The position numbers and the translations under genes are program-made. A model generated the notes under the pieces. The model searched no databases. It was not told where the DNA came from and saw nothing but the letters and a program-made list of their open reading frames with translations. This document shows, in pieces, positions 1 to 8,185 of a stretch of 64,000 bases of DNA (its first letter is position 1; each line of letters opens with the position of its first letter). The DNA is taken from the NCBI GenBank assembly GCA_034430425.1, contig DAOUEK010000007.1, positions 1-64,000 of the forward strand, written 5' to 3'. The DNA comes from WVZH01 sp034430425 (GTDB lineage: Bacteria > Chloroflexota > Anaerolineae > Anaerolineales > E44-bin32).

Positions 1-118
1 TGTAAATGGAAGGGATTGCTGGTACCGGACATCGCAGCCCGATATATGTGAGCCGGATTGCATGATATCATCTTGAGATACAATCCACGTGAGTTCCGAA
101 TCAAGGGGTAATAAACAG

Positions 119-1036
119 GTGCACGAAATGTCAGAAAGCGATTTGATCCTCTCCCTCGCCAAAGTCCTCGTCGCCGCTGCCTGGGCCGACGAAGAAATTG
201 CCCACGATGAAATCAACGCCTTGAAAGACCTTCTCTTTCGCATCCCAGAACTGTCGGCTCGAGATTGGGCAGAATTAGAAATATATATTGATTCACCCAT
301 CGATACATCAGAGAGGGAGCGTTTGCTGCAAGACCTGCGTAAGGCCATTCGGACGCGTCAGGATAAAGCCCTCGCTTCGGAGACATTGGAACAACTACTT
401 CAGGCGGACGGCACCGTCACGCCTGAAGAGCGCGCTGTCGCAGCGGAAATCCAATCGGCGATCGACTCGATCAGCACCAACATATTCAGCCGCATGGGAA
501 AGATGGTACGCACCTCGGCGAAAAAACGCTCGCAAATCGTCGCCGGGACTGCCAACCGCGAAGAGTTCCTGGATGACTTCATCCGCAACAGGATTTACTA
601 TAAAATAAAGCGGCAATTGGATCAAAGCGAATCCGAAATTCAATTATCCGATGGCGAATTCCGAAAACTCTGTTTGGCCAGCGGACTGCTCTCGCGTGTT
701 GCTTTTGTCGACAAAGACATCACGACGGAAGAGAAATCATCGATCGTGGAAATCCTGCGCAGCGGCTGGAACCTGACACACGAAACGGCGATGCTGGTTG
801 CCGAGACTGCCCTCAGCGCGTTCGAAAATGGGTTGGATTACTACCGTCTCTCCAGAGAATTTTTCATTGCCACGAACGCGAAGGAACGCATCGATTTCCT
901 GCGCGGGTTGTTTCATGTGGCCGCTTCCGACGGCAACCTGTCCCACGCGGAAACTGAAGAAATTCGATTAATCGCTCAAGTGCTGAAAGTAACCCACAAG
1001 CAGTTCATCGATGCCAAATTGAGTGCCCGCACCTAG
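119..1036 (+). CDS. TerB-like domain protein
   Basis: A soluble protein of about 305 residues with a TerB-like helical region at each end. The N-terminal one contains AAAWADEEIAHDEINAL and the C-terminal one contains HVAASDGNLSHAETEEIRLI; both have the acidic A.aDG.is..E pattern of the tellurite-resistance TerB fold, whose cellular role is not settled. The middle is charged and helical. The reading frame opens at a GTG at 89, but AAGGGG at 103-108 lies about 10 nt before a GTG at 119, and an ATG follows at 128, so the start is uncertain within 13 codons. It stands alone, convergent with the histidine kinase downstream. Assignment to the TerB superfamily is by motif only and no substrate can be inferred. 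Confidence 0.6.
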   Translation: MHEMSESDLILSLAKVLVAAAWADEEIAHDEINALKDLLFRIPELSARDWAELEIYIDSPIDTSERERLLQDLRKAIRTRQDKALASETLEQLLQADGTVTPEERAVAAEIQSAIDSISTNIFSRMGKMVRTSAKKRSQIVAGTANREEFLDDFIRNRIYYKIKRQLDQSESEIQLSDGEFRKLCLASGLLSRVAFVDKDITTEEKSSIVEILRSGWNLTHETAMLVAETALSAFENGLDYYRLSREFFIATNAKERIDFLRGLFHVAASDGNLSHAETEEIRLIAQVLKVTHKQFIDAKLSART

Positions 1037-1156
1037 GGCATCCCCAAACACAGGCATTGCGTACTTGCAAATCCAGGCAGCGGCAAGAATCGAAATACCA
1101 ACTTCCATGCAATGCATGGCTGTCTTAAGTTCTCAACCAATTCCACTTGCAAGTGC

Positions 1157-2554
1157 CTATTTGGAATAACCCGCCCGGTGGATATGTTCAGCGGCGGCAG
1201 ACGTGATCGGGATCGTCACCAAAACCCGCGTCCCCTTGCCTTTGACGCTCTCGATGCGCAAGAGCCCATTAACCAACTCGGCTCGCTCACGCAGATTGAT
1301 CATGCCCAGAGAGCCGCGTTGATCGTAATTTTCCTCCACGGCAGCCATATCAAACCCCACGCCGTCATCTTTGATCTCCAGGTAGAGCATTTCCCCTTTA
1401 CGCTTGAGCCGAACATAGATATGCTCGGCCTGCGCGTGTTTACGGGCATTGTTGACCGCTTCATCTACTATGAAGAAAATTACCCCTTGCTTCCCAACCT
1501 CAATATCATTCCCAACCCCCTCATTTGCTTCTACGATCACATTCTGGTTGTGCGCCTCCTGTATCTTTTCCGCCAGTTGTTGGATTGCGGGTACCAATCC
1601 TTCCGATTCCAAAACCAAAGGCCGCAGCGTAAAGAGCATCTGACGGATTTCCTTGGTGGTTCGTCGCGCCAGCTCCTCAATCTTGAAAAGCTCCTCGGCG
1701 GCCGAATCGGGATCACGAGAAAGAAGGCGGCGGGCGAAATTTACCCGCATGGCGATGGCACCGATCGACTGTGTGGGCCCATCGTGTAAGTCACGCGCCA
1801 GCTTTTTCTGCGCTTCCTCCTGGATCTCCATAATGCGTTCTTTTTCCTGTTCGAGCTCACGATACAGCTGTGCATTTTGCAGCGCCACCATGGCCTGGTT
1901 GGCTGCAGCAGCGATAATCTCCAACCGATCCGAGGTGAAATAATCTGCATTGGGATGGGCGAACAAGAGCAAACCATACGCTTCGATACCGACGATCAAC
2001 GGCATACAGACCGCGACCTTACACGGACGCATACCTACAAGACGCTGCAGCTCGGGATCGTTGCTGGGATTGGAAACCACACGCGGCGCCCCGCTCGACA
2101 GAGAATCTTCCAGAATTCCCTGCTCACCGGAAAATTCGACCCGCATGTCCGCATGCGTGAGACCTCTGGCGGCTGCAATGTAGAGCGCTTCGTCCGTAAA
2201 GAGCAGCAAGGCACCAACGATCTTGCCGGCAGGCGAATTCGGCTCATCCAGCACGCCGTAGGTTAGATCGAGTGTCATCTCCAAGACACGCTCGTAATTC
2301 AATGTAGCGCTGAGTGAAGCTGTCATACTCAAGAGCGAGCGTAACTGCTGCAGCTGCCGCTGTAACATTTGCTCGCGGTCGGAGGCCGACATTTTATTCG
2401 TTTTCTCTTCCTTGGAGCTCTCGCGCCCGAAGATATCGTTCAGGAAAGCGACTACCGGAAGGACGGTCAGAAGCGAGTACGCACCCGTGTGCTGCCCGAG
2501 ATAAGATGACAACTCGGTGATGATCGTTTGCAGTGATTGATTCCAATCAATCAT
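1157..2554 (-). CDS. GAF-domain sensor histidine kinase (NarL/DegS type)
   Basis: A 465-residue kinase. A short hydrophobic stretch at residues 24-43 may anchor it in the membrane, followed by a GAF domain at about 75-230 and a coiled linker. The HisKA_3 phosphoacceptor helix contains ARDLHDGPTQS with His257, and the HATPase domain shows VDEAVNNARKHA, DDGVGFD and GSLGMINLRERAE. This architecture belongs to two-component kinases that normally partner with LuxR-type regulators. No response regulator lies beside it, so it is an orphan here. A GGAGAG ribosome site stands 7 nt before the ATG. The signal sensed by the GAF domain is unknown. Confidence 0.88.
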   Translation of the reverse strand: MIDWNQSLQTIITELSSYLGQHTGAYSLLTVLPVVAFLNDIFGRESSKEEKTNKMSASDREQMLQRQLQQLRSLLSMTASLSATLNYERVLEMTLDLTYGVLDEPNSPAGKIVGALLLFTDEALYIAAARGLTHADMRVEFSGEQGILEDSLSSGAPRVVSNPSNDPELQRLVGMRPCKVAVCMPLIVGIEAYGLLLFAHPNADYFTSDRLEIIAAAANQAMVALQNAQLYRELEQEKERIMEIQEEAQKKLARDLHDGPTQSIGAIAMRVNFARRLLSRDPDSAAEELFKIEELARRTTKEIRQMLFTLRPLVLESEGLVPAIQQLAEKIQEAHNQNVIVEANEGVGNDIEVGKQGVIFFIVDEAVNNARKHAQAEHIYVRLKRKGEMLYLEIKDDGVGFDMAAVEENYDQRGSLGMINLRERAELVNGLLRIESVKGKGTRVLVTIPITSAAAEHIHRAGYSK

Positions 2555-2791
2555 TCTCGATCTCTCCGGAGATACCCAAGCCGATACATATTAACCAACA
2601 TTGCTCATGCAAATGAAGAAGTGACAACCCCAACAATCTTGGCAGTCTTTCTCATTTCGGCGCAGTGTTACTCCATTTCGCTTGTGTAATCTATCCTACA
2701 AGTATGCACTATATACTCACAGAACCATGTTTACAATCAACCTACAAAACCCCCGGGCAATCATCGGCGTCCATTTGCTTCTCAAAGACGA

Positions 2792-3487
2792 CTACTCTCC
2801 CTGACGGACCATCGAAACGAAAACCCGGTTCGTTAGTTCACGCTTAAGCGTCTGAATATCGTTCGTGTCAATCACGCGCACCTCAATCCCTTCGGAAAGC
2901 GGCAGTCGCTCAACGACTTCCACCAAGGCACCCAGATGTAAACCGATCTCCTTTAAATGGCGCAGAGCGATCGGATCATCATCCAGGACTCGGGAGACAC
3001 ACACCCGCCGGCCAGTCTTGAGTTCGGTCAGGCGGGTCTCCTCAAGCTGCGGTATGTTGCCTTCCATGTCCGGGATGGGAGAACCATGAGGGTCGAGTTT
3101 GGGGTCACCAAGCTTGGCGGCGATTCGCTTTTCAAGATTCTCCGAAATCACATGTTCCAAACGGTCGGCTTCGGAATCCACCTCGTCCCACGAAAAACCG
3201 AGCGCCTCGGTTAGGTAGAGCTCGAGAAGGCGATGGTGCCGGATGACCTCCAGGGCGATCTTTTCACCGGCTGGCGTGAGCCTGACCCCGCGGTAGCGTT
3301 CGTAATGAATCAACTGCGGATCCCAGGTCGATAGTTTCTTCAGCATGCCCGTAGCCGAAGCCCGGGTGACCTTCATCTTGTCTGCCAATGAAGAAGTACT
3401 CACCCGCTCGTTGCCTTCTTCGCGCTGGATCTCGTAGATCGCTTTCAGATAGTCCTCCACGGCGGAGGAAAGCGGCTTCATCGACAT
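2792..3487 (-). CDS. DtxR/MntR-family metal-dependent transcriptional regulator
   Basis: A 231-residue metalloregulator. An N-terminal winged helix (about residues 5-65, LSSAVEDYLKAIYEIQ and TRASATGMLKKLS) is followed by the dimerisation and metal-binding domain (HHRLLELYLTEALG, EADRLEHVIS) and a C-terminal FeoA/SH3-like domain at about 155-228. Proteins of this family repress iron or manganese genes when metal is bound. The frame can extend 15 codons upstream, but the ATG at 3487 has GGAG at a suitable distance and gives the usual family N-terminus. No metal transporter is directly adjacent; the nearest metal genes are the nickel/cobalt importer about 2 kb upstream on the same strand. Whether it senses Mn or Fe cannot be read from the sequence. 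Confidence 0.87.
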   Translation of the reverse strand: MSMKPLSSAVEDYLKAIYEIQREEGNERVSTSSLADKMKVTRASATGMLKKLSTWDPQLIHYERYRGVRLTPAGEKIALEVIRHHRLLELYLTEALGFSWDEVDSEADRLEHVISENLEKRIAAKLGDPKLDPHGSPIPDMEGNIPQLEETRLTELKTGRRVCVSRVLDDDPIALRHLKEIGLHLGALVEVVERLPLSEGIEVRVIDTNDIQTLKRELTNRVFVSMVRQGE

Positions 3488-3668
3488 AATCTCTACTCCA
3501 CGCGTCCTTCCAGCTGCATTGTACTGGCGCAATGCAATCCGGTCAACGCGGCGATATGCTTGCTTCCCAGGAATTAGATTTTCTACATGATATTGATTAA
3601 ATCAGGTCAGGTTTACAAGGCCGCATGCCGGTTGTCACGCAGCCAGAAAGATTGCCCTCAATTTGATA

Positions 3669-4415
3669 TCAACGATTCAACTTCGTCCCGGGGTTATCGT
3701 TTGCGAGGAGATGCATCCCGATGAGGCTGAGCAGCAGAACAAACAATCCCGCCAGCTGCATGCTGCGTAAACCACCGAGGACGATCTCGCTGTCGCCGCG
3801 AAATGCTTCCAGGAACACCCGGCTCGCGGCGGATAATGCGGCGAAGGTGAGAATCAAGAAACCTGGAAACACGGGCGCGGACTTTATTCGATGGTTAACC
3901 CAGAATACCAGCAAGGCAGCCACAATCTCATAAAGTTGCGACGGATGCCGTTCGGCGCCCCAGATATCCAGCGACCAGGGCAGCGAGGTCGGTGCGCCAT
4001 AGGCATCGCCGCTGGCAAGGTGGCATAATCCGATGAAAATCGTAAACAACGCCAGGCCGGGCGTAAGCGCGTCGAGCGTCGGCCACAAGGGCAGCTCCTT
4101 GCGCTGGGCGTAGATCAATGCCGCCAGCAAACCGAAGAGCAACCCATCCCCCGGCGATAATGCATGGGCGTTGAGTGCAAGCATATCCGGCAACGTATCA
4201 CGATATACGTCGAGATGGCGAAGGACGTATCCGAGCCTCGCCCCTACGATCCCACCAATCAACCCGGTCACCACCAGGTTGTTGAGCGTATTGGCGGATA
4301 GCTCTCTCCGGTTTGCCTCTCTGTCGAGCGTGATCATCGCCAGCCAGATGCCCAAAATGAGCAGCAGACCGGGCAACGGCAGGGCAAAGGGTCCGATGTT
4401 GATGATGGGAAGCAT
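3669..4415 (-). CDS. Prolipoprotein diacylglyceryl transferase (Lgt)-like membrane protein
   Basis: A polytopic membrane protein of 248 residues resembling Lgt, which transfers diacylglycerol to the lipobox cysteine of prolipoproteins. Family features visible are GGIVGARLGYVLRH, a glycine-rich HLASGDAYGAPTSLPW segment, RHPSQLYE and a late FLEAFRGDSE loop; about seven hydrophobic helices are present. Its ATG overlaps the stop codon of the upstream thioredoxin-like gene (ATGA), so the two are translationally coupled. The sequence is divergent around the usual catalytic loop, so it could be an Lgt paralog serving the partner TlpA-like protein rather than the housekeeping enzyme. Confidence 0.75.
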   Translation of the reverse strand: MLPIINIGPFALPLPGLLLILGIWLAMITLDREANRRELSANTLNNLVVTGLIGGIVGARLGYVLRHLDVYRDTLPDMLALNAHALSPGDGLLFGLLAALIYAQRKELPLWPTLDALTPGLALFTIFIGLCHLASGDAYGAPTSLPWSLDIWGAERHPSQLYEIVAALLVFWVNHRIKSAPVFPGFLILTFAALSAASRVFLEAFRGDSEIVLGGLRSMQLAGLFVLLLSLIGMHLLANDNPGTKLNR

Positions 4416-4990
4416 CAGGACGACTCCTCGAACATGTCTCTCACGATACTTCGAAGCGTGGCTTCATTCAACGGCCCTCCGACCAGCACCTGGCGAATGA
4501 TGCCTTCCGCGTCGATAAAAAAGGTGGTTGGCAAGGCACGCATGCGGTACGACTCGGCAATTTCACCGCTGTGATCCAGTCCAATGGGGAAGGTCAGGCC
4601 GAGTTCAGCGGCAAAGGATGACGCTTCTGCCGCAGAATCCTGGTAGGTCATATTCACAGCGAGCACAACCAGACCTTGCGAGCCAAAATCCTCGTTGACC
4701 GCCTGAAAGGCAGGCATCTCTGCGCGGCAAGGTGGGCACCAGGATGCCCAAAGATTGACCACGACGACCCGTCCACGCAACGCAGAGAGTGTGACCGCAC
4801 CGCCGTCGATGGTTTCGAGACGGAAGTCCGGCGCCAGGAAACCTACATGCGGACTGGTAATCTCCCCACTTGACATTTCTGCATCGGGGATCCTCGACGC
4901 GGCTGCCCAGGCGATACCCAGCGACATCACCACTGCCGTGACTGCCATCCAGCGTTTTCGGTCTCGAAACCAGGAGATCATTCGTTGCAT
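4415..4990 (-). CDS. TlpA/ResA-like membrane-anchored thioredoxin
   Basis: A 191-residue protein with an N-terminal signal anchor (residues about 13-31) and an extracytoplasmic redoxin domain. The active site is WASWCPPCRAEM, the CPPC form common in TlpA/ResA thiol:disulfide oxidoreductases, and the cis-proline region reads MRALPTTFFID. Such proteins reduce disulfides outside the membrane, for example in cytochrome or lipoprotein maturation. It overlaps the Lgt-like gene by 4 nt, suggesting a common function in envelope protein maturation. The 85-nt gap from cbiO means it may or may not belong to the nickel/cobalt operon. Confidence 0.88.
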   Translation of the reverse strand: MQRMISWFRDRKRWMAVTAVVMSLGIAWAAASRIPDAEMSSGEITSPHVGFLAPDFRLETIDGGAVTLSALRGRVVVVNLWASWCPPCRAEMPAFQAVNEDFGSQGLVVLAVNMTYQDSAAEASSFAAELGLTFPIGLDHSGEIAESYRMRALPTTFFIDAEGIIRQVLVGGPLNEATLRSIVRDMFEESS

Positions 4991-5075
4991 CGTGAAATGG
5001 ACTCTAACGTTTTACGACCTGGGATACAAGGCTTTGTTGATAACAACTTCTATGCATGGTGCAATTGAATCCGGA

Positions 5076-5786
5076 TCAGGGGATTTCCATGCCATGCTGT
5101 GCCAACAAGCTGCGATCCGCCATCAGCGACTGGGTCGAACCATCGAAGACTATCTCACCTTCGTCGATCACCACCGTTCTTTCGAACAACTCGGCCACCA
5201 TGGGGATATCATGCGTCGAGACCAGCATGGTTTGCGGTAAATCGCTCAGCAGATGAATCAAACTACGTCGCGCTCGTGGATCCAGCCCTGCCGTGGGTTC
5301 ATCGAGCACCAGGATTTCCGGATCCATGGAGAGCACCGTTGCGATGGCCACGCGCTTCTTTTCACCGCCGCTGAGATGATGGCAAACCCGATCGCCGTAA
5401 CCGTTCAATTCCACCGCCTCAAGTGCGCGTTGTACACGAGAACGAATATCTTCTTCGGGCAAGCCCATATACAGCGGTCCGAAAGCGATATCATCAAACA
5501 CCGTCGCTGAAAAAAGCTGATCGTCCGGATCTTGAAATACCAAACCCACAGCGGCGCGAATTTCGCCTAGCGATCCTTCTTCAATGCGCGTACCACACAC
5601 ACGGACTTCCCCCTGCCCTTTCAGAATCCCGTTGAGATGCAGCATGAGCGTTGATTTTCCCGCACCATTTGGACCCACCAGGGCGATCTTCTCTCCGGGG
5701 GCAACGAATAAATTCACACCGCGCAAAGCGACACGGCCATCCGGATACGTAAAAGTGAGATCGCGTACGTCAATCGTGTGATGCAT
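5076..5786 (-). CDS. cbiO: Nickel/cobalt ECF transporter ATP-binding protein CbiO
   Basis: A 236-residue ABC ATPase that energises group-I ECF metal uptake. Visible motifs are the Walker A GPNGAGKST, Q-loop VFQDPDDQLF, signature LSGGEKKR, Walker B EILVLDEPTAGLD and the switch histidine in LVSTHD. The VFQDPDDQLFS stretch is characteristic of CbiO/EcfA ATPases. The start ATG is 3 nt past the cbiQ stop, and the order cbiM-cbiQ-cbiO is the usual one. Nickel and cobalt are needed for CODH/ACS and the corrinoid protein encoded from 15.7 kb onward. Confidence 0.92.
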   Translation of the reverse strand: MHHTIDVRDLTFTYPDGRVALRGVNLFVAPGEKIALVGPNGAGKSTLMLHLNGILKGQGEVRVCGTRIEEGSLGEIRAAVGLVFQDPDDQLFSATVFDDIAFGPLYMGLPEEDIRSRVQRALEAVELNGYGDRVCHHLSGGEKKRVAIATVLSMDPEILVLDEPTAGLDPRARRSLIHLLSDLPQTMLVSTHDIPMVAELFERTVVIDEGEIVFDGSTQSLMADRSLLAQHGMEIP

Positions 5787-5789
5787 GCC

Positions 5790-6575
5790 TCATACCATCC
5801 AATCCAAACCCAGGGGAACGATCAAGAGCAGGCCGGCCAACCCGAGCGAGATCCAATCCCGCTGCCGCATCTGGAAGCGTGTGAGCGAACGCACACACCC
5901 GTCGTAGCCTCGAGAAAGCATGGCCGCATAGACACGCTCGCTGCGTTCCAATGCCCGCAGGAACAGACTGCCAACCATGGCGCCGGCAACCTTCCCCTGC
6001 CAGAGAATAGATCGACGGGGGGCGCCGGTAATTCGCGCGCTGCGCGAGGCACGCGCCCGCACCATCCGTGACATCTCGTCAGCCATCACAAAAAGGTAGC
6101 GGTACATGAAACCAATCGTGGATACCAGAACGCTCGGGAATTTAAAAGACTCCAAAGCCCAGAGTATATTCGGGAAACGCGTCACCGCCGTCAGCAGGAT
6201 CGCCGCCTGAACCGCCAACCAACTTCGCAATAAAATACTCAGGAAACGAATCAACCCTGGCTCGGAAACCGCCCAATCCAATCCCGGGATGCGCCAAATA
6301 ACAGGGCCAGGTGTGATAAATGGAACAGCAAGCGCTGCGAGCATGAAGGGCAGGGCAATGAACGATCTGCGGATTGTGAAGAGCGGCCCCAATCGTGAGA
6401 GATTCACCACCAAGCATAAAACGAGGAAGAAAAAAGCGAACGCCCACCAGGTGCCCTCGGGTGTCAGGCTGACGGCGAGGATATACCCTACCGCCGTTAA
6501 CACCTTCACGCGCGGATCAAGGCCGTGCAGGATACTGGTCTGATGTCGGTATTGGTCTGTGAGATCGTAATGCAA
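5790..6575 (-). CDS. cbiQ: Nickel/cobalt ECF transporter transmembrane protein CbiQ
   Basis: A 261-residue T-component of an energy-coupling-factor transporter. It begins with HGLDPRVKVL, has about five to six membrane helices, and carries the two coupling-helix signatures of the family: MVRARASRSARI and ALERSERVYAAMLSRGYDG. These Ala-Arg-containing helices contact the CbiO ATPases. The start is TTG, preceded by AGGGG about 8 nt away and only 3 nt past the cbiM stop. It sits between cbiM and cbiO in a compact operon. Confidence 0.9.
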   Translation of the reverse strand: MHYDLTDQYRHQTSILHGLDPRVKVLTAVGYILAVSLTPEGTWWAFAFFFLVLCLVVNLSRLGPLFTIRRSFIALPFMLAALAVPFITPGPVIWRIPGLDWAVSEPGLIRFLSILLRSWLAVQAAILLTAVTRFPNILWALESFKFPSVLVSTIGFMYRYLFVMADEMSRMVRARASRSARITGAPRRSILWQGKVAGAMVGSLFLRALERSERVYAAMLSRGYDGCVRSLTRFQMRQRDWISLGLAGLLLIVPLGLDWMV

Positions 6576-6578
6576 GGA

Positions 6579-7538
6579 TCAATCCCCTGCGGCTTCACTC
6601 CGTGTGGAGTTCCTTCCCACAAACCATGCTACCACAAACACCAGCAGGGTTCCCAGGACAACCGCAACGATTGTCGTCAGGACAGGATCTGAGATGATGG
6701 GCACCGTGTAATCCGGCAAGATCTCGTACGACGGATCGACTGCCAGATCGAGAAACCCTTTTTGTTCAGCGACGAATTCGAGGCCATCCGGATGCGACGA
6801 AGCCAGCGGGGAAAACAAGGCAACGACCAGCGCCAGGAGCAAACCTGCGGCGATGGCGTTTGCACCACGCCGACCAGGGGCGCCTTCGCCTTCTCGAAGC
6901 ACACCGCTCGATGTGTTTTCCAATAAGACAAGCGCGCCGACGGTGATCACGCCTTCACCGATTCCAATCAAGGCATGCACGCCCGCCATCGCCGGTAATC
7001 CCAGTTCGATCGGCGAGGTACCGGAAACTGCCAATTGCAGCGCTGTGGCCAAAGCAGCCACTTCAACGGAAAGCCAGGCGCCGGTAAATGCCGCTGCCAG
7101 GTGAGAACGCTTTCCCTCTCCCGTCAATCGACGTATCAAGGAATAGGTGGCAATACCGACGAAAGCGGTGATAACTCCCATGTTGATGATGTTCCAACCC
7201 ATCACCAGCAATCCCCCATCCTGGAACAAGAGCCCCTGCATGGCGATCACCGCCGTCATGATCAATGTCGCGGCCCACGGTCCCAAGAGGATGGCGGCCA
7301 GGGCGCCACCCAGGAGGTGCCCCGAAGTGCCCGCCGCAATGGGGAAGTTTATCGCCTGTGCGGCGAAAATGAATGCCGCCAGGATACCCATGAGGGGAAC
7401 CTGCCGATCTCCCAATTGATCCCTCGTCTGGCGAACCGCAACGGCAATAAATACCAATGCAAGCACCCAGCCAGCGATGGCTACTGGTGTAGACAGAAAT
7501 CCATCCGGAATGTGAAGCTTAACGGGTGATAACCACAT
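6579..7538 (-). CDS. cbiM: Nickel/cobalt ECF transporter substrate component CbiM fused to a CbiN/PDGLE domain
   Basis: The metal-binding S-component (about residues 1-215) joined to a C-terminal PDGLE domain (SSHPDGLEFVAE, then a terminal helix), which takes the role of the small CbiN/NikN subunit. The CbiM core has the HIPDGFLS metal-site start, GGALAAILLGPWAATLIM, and GVHALIGIGEGVIT. In characterised CbiM/NikM the first His follows the N-terminal Met directly, and the free amino group helps bind the metal. Here seven residues precede the His (ATG at 7538; the codon before His is CTT, which is not a start), so processing or a different ligand set is implied. It lies 24 nt after fur and 3 nt before cbiQ. 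Confidence 0.9.
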   Translation of the reverse strand: MWLSPVKLHIPDGFLSTPVAIAGWVLALVFIAVAVRQTRDQLGDRQVPLMGILAAFIFAAQAINFPIAAGTSGHLLGGALAAILLGPWAATLIMTAVIAMQGLLFQDGGLLVMGWNIINMGVITAFVGIATYSLIRRLTGEGKRSHLAAAFTGAWLSVEVAALATALQLAVSGTSPIELGLPAMAGVHALIGIGEGVITVGALVLLENTSSGVLREGEGAPGRRGANAIAAGLLLALVVALFSPLASSHPDGLEFVAEQKGFLDLAVDPSYEILPDYTVPIISDPVLTTIVAVVLGTLLVFVVAWFVGRNSTRSEAAGD

Positions 7539-7562
7539 GTGAAAAACCCTCCACTTTTCGAT

Positions 7563-7994
7563 TTAGCCCTCATCCTGGCAAGCGGCACACAGACCAAACA
7601 ACGTCAGGTGATTGGGGTCAACGTAGAAATTCGTTTCAGAAGCAACACTTTGTACGATTTGGGCGATGATATTCGGATCGATGTCGAAAACCGCATGGCA
7701 CTGCCTGCAGACCAGGTGTCCGTGTGGGTGATGCGGGTCGCGCATCGCAAAGAGGGCCGGGTTGGAACCATCGTTAAAAAAATCGACCATCTCGGCTTCA
7801 TGCAGCACTTCGACCGTGCGGTATACCGTGGCCAGGTTTAATCCAGGCAATTTTCTCTGCACATCAGCGTAGATATCTTGTGCGCAGAGGTGGCCATCTT
7901 TATGTGCGATGGTCTCCAGGATCACTGCACGCTGCGGCGTGACCCGGTACCCTTTCGATCGAAGTTCGTTTGCCAATCGCTCACCACAAGACAT
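7563..7994 (-). CDS. Fur-family metalloregulator heading the nickel/cobalt operon
   Basis: A 143-residue Fur-superfamily repressor. The winged helix (GYRVTPQRAVILETIA, NLATVYRTVEVL) is followed by the dimerisation domain with HPHGHLVCRQC and a C-terminal CAAC, giving the two CxxC pairs of the structural zinc site. The frame is open further upstream, but the ATG at 7994 has AAGGAG 6 nt away and gives a normal family length. It is the first gene of the fur-cbiM-cbiQ-cbiO unit, with 24 nt to cbiM, which suggests control of nickel/cobalt uptake (a Nur-like role). Zur or PerR function cannot be excluded from the sequence alone. Confidence 0.85.
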   Translation of the reverse strand: MSCGERLANELRSKGYRVTPQRAVILETIAHKDGHLCAQDIYADVQRKLPGLNLATVYRTVEVLHEAEMVDFFNDGSNPALFAMRDPHHPHGHLVCRQCHAVFDIDPNIIAQIVQSVASETNFYVDPNHLTLFGLCAACQDEG

Positions 7995-8028
7995 GTGCAG
8001 CTCCTTGCAGTTGCAAATTTTCGCAGAT

Positions 8029-8041
8029 AGAATATCATTCT
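8029..8041. promoter_or_regulatory. Candidate Fur-type operator (inverted repeat)
   Basis: AGAAT-ATC-ATTCT is a perfect 5-3-5 inverted repeat 35 bp upstream of the fur start, in the region shared with the divergent citrate synthase gene. Fur-family boxes are AT-rich inverted repeats with short spacers, so autoregulation is plausible. The match is short and could be chance. Confidence 0.35.
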
Positions 8042-8185
8042 CCTCCCACCAAGTCAAGCGATGGCGGAATATAATCACCCTTAATCCAGGGACATCAGAC
8101 GGGGTTCCACGGTACAATGGTAGGATATTAGAACCAAGTGCCCCAGAAAGGTTGGGAAGAAATTGCAAGTGTTAAGGAGTCATTC

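Noticed and set aside
1112..1789. 225-codon plus-strand frame over the histidine kinase
   Set aside because: It overlaps the HATPase and HisKA regions of a well-supported kinase on the other strand and shows no family features.
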